Assembly (NCBI GenBank): GCA_964371655.1
Contig: CAYJOD010000016.1
Location: forward strand, 1 to 64,000
Reading direction: 5' to 3'
Source of the DNA: CAZGSN01 sp964371655
GTDB taxonomy: Bacteria > Desulfobacterota > Binatia > HRBIN30
Length of the DNA stretch: 64,000 bases
Position 1 is the stretch's first letter; each line of letters opens with the position of its first letter. Positions 25,446 through 34,130 of the stretch are shown piece after piece. Both the position numbers and the translations under genes were made by a program. Below the pieces are notes generated by a model. The model worked only from the letters and a program-made list of their open reading frames with translations, was not told where the DNA came from and did no database searches.

Positions 25446-26773
25446 CATTGGAACCGGACCGCCTGCGCGAGTTCCGCGTCCCGTACGATTACATTTCCCC
25501 GTACATCGACGGTGTGTATCTCGCGGTCAATGCGTTGCCGAACTCGTACTTGGTGTACGACGCGCACAGCTGCGGGTATCACAAGGAGGAGAAGATCGCG
25601 GGCAACCACGATCTGTTCTCCGACCTGTTGCGCTGGGACCAGATGAATCGCATCGTGCGCACGGATCTCGACTCCCGCGAGTACATCATGGGTAGCGACG
25701 ACAAGCTGAGCATGAAGATCCGGCAGGTCGCGGAGCGCTACCGGCCGGATCTGGTGTTCGTCGTGCGGTCCAATATCATGATTGTCGCCGGTCACGACGC
25801 CGAACCGGTGGTGCGGCACCTTGCGAGTAAGGTCGACGTGCCGGTCGTGCTGCTGGGCGACAAGAGCGTCGAGGAAGATCACGTAACCGGGTACCTGCAC
25901 ACCGTACAAGCACTCGTGCCGCTATTCGAGTTCCGCCCCGATCCAGACGACAGCTTACCGGTATGCCTTGCAGGCTACCTGTTCGACCGCAACGAGGGAG
26001 ACCATCAGGGCAACGTGGCCGAGTTCGATCGCATGCTGGCCGGAATCGGGGCAACACCCGGTCCGGTACTGCTGAGCGGTCGCTCCTGGGCGACAATGCG
26101 GTCCACGGTCACGCCCGCAACGGTTGTGGACCTTGCCACCGGATGGAGCGGGGCGCGGAAGTTGGCCGAGTCGGCCAAGGCCGCGTACGTACCCACGCAA
26201 GTGCCCTTAGGCGTCGAAGGAACCTGCGGATGGCTGAGGGCGGTAGCCGCGGCGATCAATCCACCGTGCGATCCGGAGCCGTTCATTGAGGGCGAGTTGC
26301 GGAGCCTGGTGCCGATGTTGCAATGGATTCTCCCGCGCCATTTTTTCGGTCGGTCGGTCATGCTGTTCGCCGACCGACTCACCCTGGAGCCTCTCGTCGC
26401 ATTTGTGGAGGAGCTCGGGTTGCGGGTGAGCGCCGTGGGTTCGACGTCGGGGAATGCGGAAGACGCGAGGGTTCCACTACTTGGCGGACGGTACCGTACA
26501 GCGCCTCGGCTGGTCGATGAGCTGCATGCGTTTCTCGTCGAACGGCGCCGGGAACACGATGTGGACCTGATTATCGGAAACGGATTTCTACACCAAACCG
26601 CCAAGCTTGCCGGAATTCCGTGCGTCGAGCTGGGATTCCCCTGCGGCGCGTACCATGCGCTCCGTCCATCGCCTTTCGTCGGGTTCCAAGGCGTCCGCGT
26701 TCTCGTCGAGCGCATGGTCAACGCCCTCGAGCGCGGAGCGCTGGCAACCGGCAGCGCACGTGAGAAAAGGTAA
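25442..26773 (+). CDS. Second nitrogenase component-1-like subunit
   Basis: A 443-aa protein starting with TTG at 25442, overlapping the previous stop. The N-terminal part has NALPNSYLVYDAHSCGYH, then a segment ending in DSREYIMGSDDKL, in the position of the xxGGxxKL motif of NifD/K/BchB. The middle has VPTQVPLGVEGTCGWLRAV, matching the PxGxxxTxxFL region. The end has DLIIGNGFLHQTAKLAGIPC, then GFPCG and GFQGVRVLVERMVNAL, the C-terminal domain of the superfamily. It has fewer conserved cysteines than its partner, as in asymmetric heterotetramers such as BchNB. It is followed 11 bases later by the NifH-like gene. Confidence 0.82.
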   Translation: MTLEPDRLREFRVPYDYISPYIDGVYLAVNALPNSYLVYDAHSCGYHKEEKIAGNHDLFSDLLRWDQMNRIVRTDLDSREYIMGSDDKLSMKIRQVAERYRPDLVFVVRSNIMIVAGHDAEPVVRHLASKVDVPVVLLGDKSVEEDHVTGYLHTVQALVPLFEFRPDPDDSLPVCLAGYLFDRNEGDHQGNVAEFDRMLAGIGATPGPVLLSGRSWATMRSTVTPATVVDLATGWSGARKLAESAKAAYVPTQVPLGVEGTCGWLRAVAAAINPPCDPEPFIEGELRSLVPMLQWILPRHFFGRSVMLFADRLTLEPLVAFVEELGLRVSAVGSTSGNAEDARVPLLGGRYRTAPRLVDELHAFLVERRREHDVDLIIGNGFLHQTAKLAGIPCVELGFPCGAYHALRPSPFVGFQGVRVLVERMVNALERGALATGSAREKR

Positions 26774-26784
26774 GCGAAGAGCCC

Positions 26785-27603
26785 ATGCGCGTACTTGCAT
26801 TGTATGGCAAAGGCGGGAGTGGAAAGTCGACGGTCGCGTCAAACCTGGCTGCGTTGTTCGCCCGGGACGGTCATCGCGTGCTGCTGTTCGGCTGCGATCC
26901 CAAGAGCGACTCTTGCTACGCGCTGGTTGAGGGCGAAGTCGAGACGGTTATGGACCAGTGGCTGCAGCGAGGAGAAGCGGAGCTCTCGCTCGATCATTGC
27001 CTAATGCGTGGGCGGCACGGGGTCGACTGCATCGAGGTTGGCGGGCCGATCGCCGGCACCGGTTGCGGTGGGCGCGGTATTACCAAGGCATTCGAACTGG
27101 TGGGCGATCCCGAGGCACTTCGCCGCCGCTATGACGTCATTCTCTTCGATGTGCTTGGCGACGTGGTTTGCGGAGGCTTCTCGGCGCCCATGCGTGCGGG
27201 CTATGCGGAGGAGGTCTACATCGTCACCTCCGGTGAGTTCCGCTCGCTGTATGCGGCCAACAACATCGCCCGGGCAGTCAAGCTGTATGCACGTAGCGGA
27301 GTTCGGATGGGCGGGTTCATCGCCAACCTGCGCGGCATGCCCAACGAGCAAGACCGTGTGTTGAGACTGGCGAGGCTGATCCAAACCCGGGTCGCTCACG
27401 CCATCCCGAAGGATCCCGCGATTGTCGACGCCGAGCTGGCGCGGGTTCCGGTTGTAGATTCGGCGCCGGACAGTCCGGCCGGGCGCGCCTTCCGCGAGCT
27501 GTTCGCTGATTTGGCTGCCACGTCCGCGTCCGAAGGGACCGTGCCGCATCCCTTGACGCGGGCAGAGTTTGACGCGGAGTTTCTGGCACGGCGCGAGGAA
27601 TAG
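26785..27603 (+). CDS. NifH/BchL-like iron-sulfur ATPase
   Basis: A 272-aa protein close to the full length of the family. It has the P-loop GKGGSGKS (residues 8-15), GCDPKSDS (37-44), the first cluster ligand C94 in GTGCGGRG, and the second, C129, in DVLGDVVCGGF followed by APMR. These match the two [4Fe-4S] ligands and switch regions of NifH and BchL. TSGEFRSLYAANNI is also typical. Such a dimer hydrolyses ATP to pass low-potential electrons to a NifDK/BchNB-type partner, presumably the two proteins just upstream. No nif assembly genes, bch genes or cfb genes are nearby, so it belongs to a nitrogenase-like system of unknown substrate. Confidence 0.93.
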   Translation: MRVLALYGKGGSGKSTVASNLAALFARDGHRVLLFGCDPKSDSCYALVEGEVETVMDQWLQRGEAELSLDHCLMRGRHGVDCIEVGGPIAGTGCGGRGITKAFELVGDPEALRRRYDVILFDVLGDVVCGGFSAPMRAGYAEEVYIVTSGEFRSLYAANNIARAVKLYARSGVRMGGFIANLRGMPNEQDRVLRLARLIQTRVAHAIPKDPAIVDAELARVPVVDSAPDSPAGRAFRELFADLAATSASEGTVPHPLTRAEFDAEFLARREE

Positions 27604-27609
27604 CCCTTC

Positions 27610-28908
27610 ATGAAGCTACTCGATACGAAGATCCGCCTGGGCTTGCCCTACAACCACGATCCAAACTATCCTGAGTGGCTCGCCAGCCGCCTCGAAGGGG
27701 TTTGCGAGGTCTACTTCCCCGTCCACCGCTCAATCAGCGAATCGTCGCACAGCTGGAAAGGTCCCAACGACCCCGCCGATTACGCCGAGGATCTTGGTCG
27801 CCTGGCCGCGGTGCTGAACCCGGCGCGGATCGACGCGAACATCCTATTCAACCTCAACGTCGATCCGTCGCGCTGGCAAGATGCGGCCGACGAGCTGACC
27901 CGTCTGAGCCGCGTCTTCGATCGGCTGGTTGTGACCCTGGCCGAATTCGATTTCGGTTGTTGGCTGCACCGCCAACTTCCCGAGCTTCGCAAGACCGTAT
28001 CGACCGTCGCCATGGTGAGAACACCCGTACAGGCTGCCCAGTGGAAGGCCGCGGCGGGTATCGAGTCGGTGACCCTGGTACGTGAGATCAATAAGTCGCC
28101 GGAGACGATCAAGGCGATTCGTGATCTGGGCCTGAAGATCAGAATGGTGCTCGACGATGCCTGTCTACCCAACTGTCCGGGCATCGTCTCGCACATGTCG
28201 CGGATGTACAACGCCACCGGCGAGGATTTCTGTTGCGTCGGTGACATACGCGACCAGTCTCCGTGGCTCGTGGCGCAAAAGGACGTCGTTCCGGGCACCC
28301 TGCCGCGCTACGACGGCATCGTCGACATCGCCAAGATCGAAGGCCGAGGCCGCCTGCTGAGCTTCATCGAAGAGAAGCGCCGCGTCTACCTCGAAGCCGA
28401 AAGCTGGGCACACCCCAGCGAGCTCTACATCGAGCCTCCCGATGCTTTCGACAAAATCACGACCTGCGATCGGGACTGTGTCTCGTGCGGATGGTGTGAG
28501 CGGCACTTCGAATACCCGCCCCCAGCGGCGCGGAGGGAGGCCGGGGCACCCACGTCTGCCGGTAAGGGGTTGGGCCTCACCGGCTCACCGGAAGCGGACG
28601 ACGAGACCCTAAGCGTGGCCGTGGCCTTCGGCGATCAAGCGTGTAATCCTTGTGTGCTCGACATTAGATCACTCGACGTTCATCCGACTCCGTTTCGCGC
28701 GGGATTGCGCCTCGGACTCACCTTTCGTGGCCGCGACGAAGAGATCGATGACGCGTGTTGGGAGTCCATGGTAGCCGCCGCCGATCAAATCATGAGACTC
28801 GAGAGCGAGCAGGCCGATTGCACTCCTCGACGACTGCTGGAGGCAATCGCCAGCTCCGATCTTCGCGAACCGGGTCCCGACCGTCCCTGGTGGATCCAGC
28901 TGGAATAG
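27610..28908 (+). CDS. U32-like (peptidase U32 superfamily) Fe-S protein with C-terminal accessory domain
   Basis: A 432-aa protein starting 6 bases after the NifH-like stop. Residues 1-290 look like a TIM-barrel of the U32 type: NPARIDANILFNLN, then VFDRLVVTL, TVAMVRTPVQAAQW and KIRMVLDDACLPNCPG. The cysteines at DDACLPNC, EDFCC and CDRDCVSCGWC are arranged like those that bind a [4Fe-4S] cluster in UbiU/UbiV, TrhP and RlhA. These relatives carry out O2-independent hydroxylations using prephenate. The last 110 residues, after a Pro/Gly-rich linker, resemble the recurring strand-rich accessory module. Its place in the nitrogenase-like operon suggests the two act on one molecule. Family assignment is moderate. 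Confidence 0.7.
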   Translation: MKLLDTKIRLGLPYNHDPNYPEWLASRLEGVCEVYFPVHRSISESSHSWKGPNDPADYAEDLGRLAAVLNPARIDANILFNLNVDPSRWQDAADELTRLSRVFDRLVVTLAEFDFGCWLHRQLPELRKTVSTVAMVRTPVQAAQWKAAAGIESVTLVREINKSPETIKAIRDLGLKIRMVLDDACLPNCPGIVSHMSRMYNATGEDFCCVGDIRDQSPWLVAQKDVVPGTLPRYDGIVDIAKIEGRGRLLSFIEEKRRVYLEAESWAHPSELYIEPPDAFDKITTCDRDCVSCGWCERHFEYPPPAARREAGAPTSAGKGLGLTGSPEADDETLSVAVAFGDQACNPCVLDIRSLDVHPTPFRAGLRLGLTFRGRDEEIDDACWESMVAAADQIMRLESEQADCTPRRLLEAIASSDLREPGPDRPWWIQLE

Positions 28909-28949
28909 CGGGAGGCTGCGTCCGCGGTCGCTGTCGCTTCCATTGGACA

Positions 28950-30329
28950 CTACCGGGCAAACGGCTTCCGGCTGCCGCTCGGCGTTAAGGACTGCCCCGG
29001 GGATTTCGGGAATCCCCACCAGTACGCACCGATTTGGCCGCCTTCCTGGAGGGCGAGCTTCGTGTAGAAGTCCGCCTCGGCCCGCAGGCGCTCGGCGGAC
29101 CAGCCGTCGCAGGCCGTGAGGAAGCACGTGTACGGATCAAACTCCACTGCGGCGCCTGCGGGAGCGCGGGTGATGAGGCCACCTGGGAGCACCAGGCAGC
29201 GGTGGATACGCACGTCGCAGCCCAGGGTACGGCTGTACTCGAAGGTGCGCCGGAAGGCCTCGGGGCTGTCGCCGGGGAGGCCGATGATGAGCTCGATTTC
29301 GAGGTCGTGGAGCTTGGAGAGCTCGGTGACCACGCTTTCGAAACGGCTGTAGCGCATCGGGCGCCGCAGGTTGCCGAGGACCTCGGTATCGAGGGTCTGG
29401 AGGCCGACCACCACGTGAGCCTTGCGGATGTTCGCGAGGAACTCGATGTGCTCTTCGGCGATGTGCGAGGGGTAGAGCTCGCAGATAAAGAGGACATCTC
29501 GGAGCAGGCCGACCTCCTCCTCGGCGGCCTTGAGGGCGCGGAATCCTTTTGGGAACAGGTTGAGACCGGCGTCGAGCAGGAAGACTTGCTCGGCCTCGTG
29601 TTCCCGGAAAGCGCGCAGCTCGCGGGCGATGTACTCCTTGGAGAAGGAGGTCTTGGGGGCGGCACTGGGTCCCCACTCGCAGAAGGAACAAGAGAAGGGG
29701 CAGCCCCGGTAGGTCTCGAGGTAGGCGGTGGTGTGGTGCCACATGATGCCCGTCTGGAAGGGCGAGGGCAGAGCGTCGAGATCCATGATCTGCGGGCGGC
29801 GAGGCGTCTCGACCCAGCGCTCGCCACCGGGCACCACGAGGCCCGGGACAGTGGCGATTGCGTCTCTGCCGCGATTCGGAAGGGCCACGAGATCGGCGAA
29901 GACGTACTCGCCTTCGCCCTCGCAGATGGCATCGACAAAGCCCGGGGCGTCCATGTAAGGCGCCAGGTCGAACATGGCTCGCCGTGCCGAGGGGCCACCG
30001 AAGACAATCGCGACCTCGGGGCGACGGCGCTTGACCCGTCTCGCGACCTCCACGAGGTGGGGGAACGACCACACGTAGACCGAGAAGCCCACCACGTCGG
30101 GCTCACCTGACAACACCTCTTCGGTCACCGCCTCGATGTCGCCGCCTACCGACGGTGCCTCTACGTAGCGCAGCTCGGCGTCGCCCAGGCGGGGATCGCC
30201 GAGCAGGGCCGCGTGGACCCGGCGGACGCCGTAGTTGGGCATCTGCTCTTTGCTCGCACCTTCGACCTTGGGATCCAGTACCACAAGGGTGACACGCCTA
30301 CCTGCGGAGAGACGGGGCGACGGATACAT
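28950..30329 (-). CDS. B12-binding radical SAM protein (short relative of the tandem pair)
   Basis: A 459-aa protein. The N-terminal B12-binding-like domain has LVVLDP, EPDVVGFSVYVWSFPHL and IVFGGPSARRAMF. The core motif YRGCPFSCSFCEWG gives C210, C214, C217 with the EWG subgroup signature. VVGLQTLD, LIIGLPGDSPE and TACDGWSAERL align with the tandem copies at 13711-17629. It lacks their roughly 100-residue C-terminal domain. ATG at 30329. It is convergent with the nitrogenase-like operon, 41 bases from the U32-like stop. It looks like the ancestral, shorter form of the same subfamily. Confidence 0.92.
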   Translation of the reverse strand: MYPSPRLSAGRRVTLVVLDPKVEGASKEQMPNYGVRRVHAALLGDPRLGDAELRYVEAPSVGGDIEAVTEEVLSGEPDVVGFSVYVWSFPHLVEVARRVKRRRPEVAIVFGGPSARRAMFDLAPYMDAPGFVDAICEGEGEYVFADLVALPNRGRDAIATVPGLVVPGGERWVETPRRPQIMDLDALPSPFQTGIMWHHTTAYLETYRGCPFSCSFCEWGPSAAPKTSFSKEYIARELRAFREHEAEQVFLLDAGLNLFPKGFRALKAAEEEVGLLRDVLFICELYPSHIAEEHIEFLANIRKAHVVVGLQTLDTEVLGNLRRPMRYSRFESVVTELSKLHDLEIELIIGLPGDSPEAFRRTFEYSRTLGCDVRIHRCLVLPGGLITRAPAGAAVEFDPYTCFLTACDGWSAERLRAEADFYTKLALQEGGQIGAYWWGFPKSPGQSLTPSGSRKPFAR

Positions 30330-30630
30330 GCCGACACTCTACTTGAGGGGAACATGGACCTGAAGGGGCATCGCGGAGTGGTCGCCGAGGCGAGCTCGGG
30401 AATCGGTGCGGCGCTCGCGCGTGCTGGCCGCGCGTGAGGATGCTCTCGGCTCGCAAGGCGCGGGGCGAGCCCAGGCCACGAACACCGAGGAGATCTGGAT
30501 TGTGGGCGACACCAACCTGCCTCAGGAGCGCTGGGTTCGCCCCATCACGGCCCCCGCGTCGATTCGTGCGTTGGGCGTCGGTCGACAATGAGAGCCTCGG
30601 TGATAGAAGAACAGGTCAGGAAACCAAATC
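30330..30630. other. Divergent intergenic region with gene debris
   Basis: About 300 bases between divergent genes. It contains the broken SDR fragment described separately. The rest shows no gene or clear regulatory element. Confidence 0.5.
30354..30470 (+). pseudogene. Truncated, frameshifted short-chain dehydrogenase (SDR) fragment
   Basis: From the ATG at 30354 the frame reads MDLKGHRGVVAEASSGIGAA, the start of an SDR with the NAD-binding TGxxxGIG loop (the first Gly is mutated). It stops after LARAGRA. In another frame VLAAREDALG follows at once, the usual next SDR segment, with about 15-20 codons lost between. The rest of the gene is missing, so this is debris of a deleted dehydrogenase. 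Confidence 0.65.
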
Positions 30631-32397
30631 GTGGATAGTTCAAAGATCGTTTCCCGAACCGCTCCGCAACCGACGAGCGGCCGACTGGCCGCAATCGTGG
30701 CGGCTCTCGACGCAACGGCCGCAGCCGCTAGCGAAGCTCGATCACCCGTGGGCTCGCTGCGACTCGCTTGGCCCGGACTTGTCATCGCTGCGGTGGTCCT
30801 TGCCGCATTGGTGTACGCGAATTCGGGGATCGGGCTGAGCGAGGAGACGATCGGTGCGATCTACCTGCACCCGTACCGGATGCTCGCTCTCGACGAGTCC
30901 ACCCCGAGGCGGTCCGAGTGCGGTGACGGTTTCTTCACTCAGGGCGAAAAGCCGGTCTTCGGGGTATGCGTCGGCGGCCATCGTCTGCCGCTGCTTCACA
31001 AGACGTACATCGCCGCCTGGCCGTACTGGCCGCTGTGGTGGATCGGCAAGCACTGCAGCGGCTACGTACCGATCTTGATCAACGTGATCCCGGCCCTGGT
31101 TGCGGCGATGCTCCTATCTCTCCTGGCGATTCAACTCGCTCGCCACGACGGTCCGCTCAGCGCCTGCCTCGGTGTGGCCAGCCTTCTGCTCTTTCCGTTC
31201 GCCGTGTTGTACGCCTCGGTCTACCTATACGAGACCTTGCCCATCACGGCTGTGTTCGGCGTCTGGTGGCTTCTGGACCGTTACAACCGCACTGGACGCA
31301 CGGGAAGCATTTGCCTCGCCGTGCTCCTCGCGGGGTTTGCCTGTGATCAAAAGCTCGTGTCCGTTTTCCTGTTGGGGCCGTTCCTGGTGGCCTACGCGTG
31401 TGTCTTCGGCTTGCGGAGGCTCTCGTTTCGCCAGGCCGGATTGGTTGCCCTGGCAGGCTGTTTCTTTCCGGTGATCGAGCTCGCGATCCTGGGTGCATAC
31501 GCTTGGACGCAGGGCGGGCTTGCCGCGTTGCCCACTAATCAACACGCGGCGTCCTTGGGATCCATACTCCTGGCGCTGCCGGGATGGGCTCTGTCGACCC
31601 TTTTGCCGCCCGCTTCTTCCGTCGAGCTCGCCGTGCGGACTGCAGCATCTGCGCTGCTTTTCGGGCAGTGTCTCCGCAAGCCTTATCTCCATTTCCGCGG
31701 CAAGCGGCAACCTCCGGCGGAGGTGGTGGCGGCCCTTACGCTCGCCGGGACGCTGTGTGGCTTCGCCCTGCTCTATCGGTATAACCCCTCGTCGGTGCCG
31801 GTTCTTTCGCTGCTGCCGTTCTCCACAGTCGTCGTCGCCAGCCTGTGGCTGGATGCGGCTCGCTGGTTGGAGCCGCGATTGGGATTGCGCGCGGCGAGGG
31901 GCTTGGTGGTTGCCGGTTTCTCCGTGATTGCGCTTCCCGTCATGGCGGTTCGCTGGTCGAATGCTCTCGAAGAGAGCGTGAATGATTTCGGCTATCCCCG
32001 CTTTTCCGATCAGACATATGTGACCTCGTGGCTGCTCGATCACGATATAAGAACACCGCTCATCCCGACCGGCGCCGAGATGGGGGTGCTGGAGTTCCTG
32101 AGCGCAGGACGCATTCAGCCGCTTTACATAGGGGAGGAGCAGTGCCACCGGATCACACCGGCCGAATGGGAGAAACCCTTCGCGATCACCCGCGATCGGC
32201 AGGCTGATTTTCTCGTTCCTACACCGCATTTCACCAGGCAGCCGATGGCACGACAGTGCCACGCTGGAATTGCGGAGGACCTTGCCGCGCTGCTGTCGGC
32301 CAGTGATCGCAGGTTCACGAAGACCGACATCTCCCCTCCCGGCCACTCGTGGGACTTCACGTTATTCTCCGTCTCACCGGCGGCGCACGGCAATTGA
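30631..32397 (+). CDS. Multi-pass membrane protein, GT-C glycosyltransferase-like
   Basis: A 588-aa protein starting with GTG at 30631. A hydrophobic segment near 45-65 is followed by an acidic/polar loop with SEETIGAIYLHPYR, then about nine further membrane segments to residue 440 and a soluble C-terminal part of about 140 residues. The layout of one helix, a long first periplasmic loop with acidic residues, then many helices is that of GT-C (GT39/PMT/ArnT-like) transferases that use polyprenyl-phosphate sugars. No diagnostic motif is conserved well enough to name a family. Similar proteins lie at 40363-42138, 57813-59471 and 59633-61660. Confidence 0.78.
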   Translation: MDSSKIVSRTAPQPTSGRLAAIVAALDATAAAASEARSPVGSLRLAWPGLVIAAVVLAALVYANSGIGLSEETIGAIYLHPYRMLALDESTPRRSECGDGFFTQGEKPVFGVCVGGHRLPLLHKTYIAAWPYWPLWWIGKHCSGYVPILINVIPALVAAMLLSLLAIQLARHDGPLSACLGVASLLLFPFAVLYASVYLYETLPITAVFGVWWLLDRYNRTGRTGSICLAVLLAGFACDQKLVSVFLLGPFLVAYACVFGLRRLSFRQAGLVALAGCFFPVIELAILGAYAWTQGGLAALPTNQHAASLGSILLALPGWALSTLLPPASSVELAVRTAASALLFGQCLRKPYLHFRGKRQPPAEVVAALTLAGTLCGFALLYRYNPSSVPVLSLLPFSTVVVASLWLDAARWLEPRLGLRAARGLVVAGFSVIALPVMAVRWSNALEESVNDFGYPRFSDQTYVTSWLLDHDIRTPLIPTGAEMGVLEFLSAGRIQPLYIGEEQCHRITPAEWEKPFAITRDRQADFLVPTPHFTRQPMARQCHAGIAEDLAALLSASDRRFTKTDISPPGHSWDFTLFSVSPAAHGN

Positions 32398-32681
32398 TCG
32401 GAGCACCCTTCGATACGCCGCCAATCCCTCGATACGCGGCCAGAAGAAGGCGGGACGATCGAATGATAGCGCGACTACTCAGGGTGATCAGTTTGAGGTC
32501 GGATGGCATGAGGGTCTTATCCGTTCGCCCCGAGTAGGCCGCATCTTTTCAGCGGCCGTATCGAAGGGGCAGGCTCGCGCACAGTCAAATTGCCGTGCAA
32601 AGCCGACCCCGCCCATTTCTCTTGACTCTCCATCTGCGGTTACCTACGGTCCAAGCTCTCAGCCAGCGGCTACTCACAAGC

Positions 32682-34046
32682 ATGGAAACTATCCGGAGAT
32701 TCCGAACCATCTGCGATGTGTGCCTCCGGGAGTTGGATGGCGAGCTGCAGCGCGACGGCAACCAGGTCTACCACTGCAAGGAGTGTCCGGAGCACGGCCC
32801 GCGGCGCTGGCTCATCTCGCGCAACGGCGAGAGTTACGTCCGCTACGACCGCCACTACCACGCGGTATTTCCTAGTGGCGAGCTATCCCCGGAGCACGAG
32901 GACATTCGTTTCTTCATCACCAATGCCTGCAACCTAGGCTGCTCGTACTGCGCCTTCGAATCCACCCGGCACGACTACTTCTCGACGTACGACCTCGATC
33001 TGTTCCAGGAGCAACTGCGGTCGTTCCGGGGCTTGAAGGTGAGCCTCATCGGCGGCGAGCCGCTATGTGATCCTCGTGTCTTCGAGTTTCTGAAGAAGAT
33101 CGAGGAGGCGGGCAAGCTGGCCGTCGTCTGTACCAACGGCCTGGCCCTTGCCAACGACGCGCTGGTCCGCCGCATCAAGGAAACCTCGCGCGGCCGGTGC
33201 GAGGTCCGCATGACTTTCGAGGGCTTCTCCGAGGAGGACTACGACGAGCTGCCGGCACGCCCCCGGTTGCTGGAGACCAAGCTCCGTGCCCTCGACAACC
33301 TGAAGCGGAACGGTGTGTGCCTCACCCTCGCGCACACGATCTCCCGGGCTGAGCAGCGGGATCCAGCGCGGCTGCGCCGTGTGATCGCCTCGCTTGCCCG
33401 CTATTCCATGAAGGAGAGTTTCGTCAACGGTGTAACGATACAGGCCGTCACCGCGGTGGGATCGTCGCGCGATCTCCTCCCGGAAGATGTCATGCCCATC
33501 GATGCCGTGATGGACGAGATCGTAGCGGCGAGCCCGGTTCCCATGCAGCGGCGCGACGTCTACCTCTCCGCACAATTACTCCATCTCCTCTCGCGAATCT
33601 TCGAGCTGCCGCTTTGCGAGTACAGACAGGCGGCCGTGCTGCTGCGCGACGGCGACCGTTGGATGGGCATCGACGCATTCCTGGACTGCGATCGGCTGCA
33701 ACGACGCCTGGATGCACGTGTACACACAGTGCCGGCGCCGCGGTGGAAGCTCCTCGCTCGTCTCGCCATCGATCTTCTCGCCTCGGCTCGATTGTCGCGC
33801 ATGCCGGGCATGGCCCGCCTCGGCCTCCAAGTGCTGCCACTCTTCACGCGGCGATGGGATTACAGCAGTATTCCGCACTCCATTCTTCCGCTCAACGCAG
33901 GCACCACCTGTGACCGGTACAACCTCGACCTGAGCGTGGCGGCGCGCTGCGAGAAGACCTTTCACTCACAACTGGGCGCGAGCGTGTGGAAGGAGTCGGC
34001 CAGTGAGACATTCGTCCGGCAGTTGCGCGAGCGCGCGTCGAATTAG
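32682..34046 (+). CDS. Second Tes/MJ0619-like radical SAM protein
   Basis: A 454-aa protein from the ATG at 32682; the frame is open to 32595, but the added residues look random. The N-terminal metal site is CDVC (C11, C14), then CKECPEHG (C32, C35), followed by a Y-rich segment, and the rSAM motif CNLGCSYC (C83, C87, C90) with LIGGEPLCDPR. This is the MJ0619/Tes-type prelude also seen at 7948-9456, here with an extra Cys (C32). The C-terminal 130 residues contain a predicted amphipathic or hydrophobic stretch (LLARLAIDLLASARL) and a final CDRYNLD segment. Archaeal relatives act on lipid tails or pterins; here the substrate is unknown. Confidence 0.87.
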   Translation: METIRRFRTICDVCLRELDGELQRDGNQVYHCKECPEHGPRRWLISRNGESYVRYDRHYHAVFPSGELSPEHEDIRFFITNACNLGCSYCAFESTRHDYFSTYDLDLFQEQLRSFRGLKVSLIGGEPLCDPRVFEFLKKIEEAGKLAVVCTNGLALANDALVRRIKETSRGRCEVRMTFEGFSEEDYDELPARPRLLETKLRALDNLKRNGVCLTLAHTISRAEQRDPARLRRVIASLARYSMKESFVNGVTIQAVTAVGSSRDLLPEDVMPIDAVMDEIVAASPVPMQRRDVYLSAQLLHLLSRIFELPLCEYRQAAVLLRDGDRWMGIDAFLDCDRLQRRLDARVHTVPAPRWKLLARLAIDLLASARLSRMPGMARLGLQVLPLFTRRWDYSSIPHSILPLNAGTTCDRYNLDLSVAARCEKTFHSQLGASVWKESASETFVRQLRERASN

Positions 34047-34130
34047 ACCTCGGATCGCGGTCGGAGGGTTCTTCCTGTCGGTGAAGAATATCGGGCGCGT
34101 GGGCTGTCAGCCCTGCGTACAGGTCGGGCG

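Noticed and set aside
23364..27603. True nitrogenase (nifHDK) or dark-operative protochlorophyllide reductase.
   Set aside because: The component-1-like proteins lack the recognisable P-cluster/FeMo-co ligand patterns of NifDK and the length of BchN/B, and no nifB/E/N or bch genes are adjacent.
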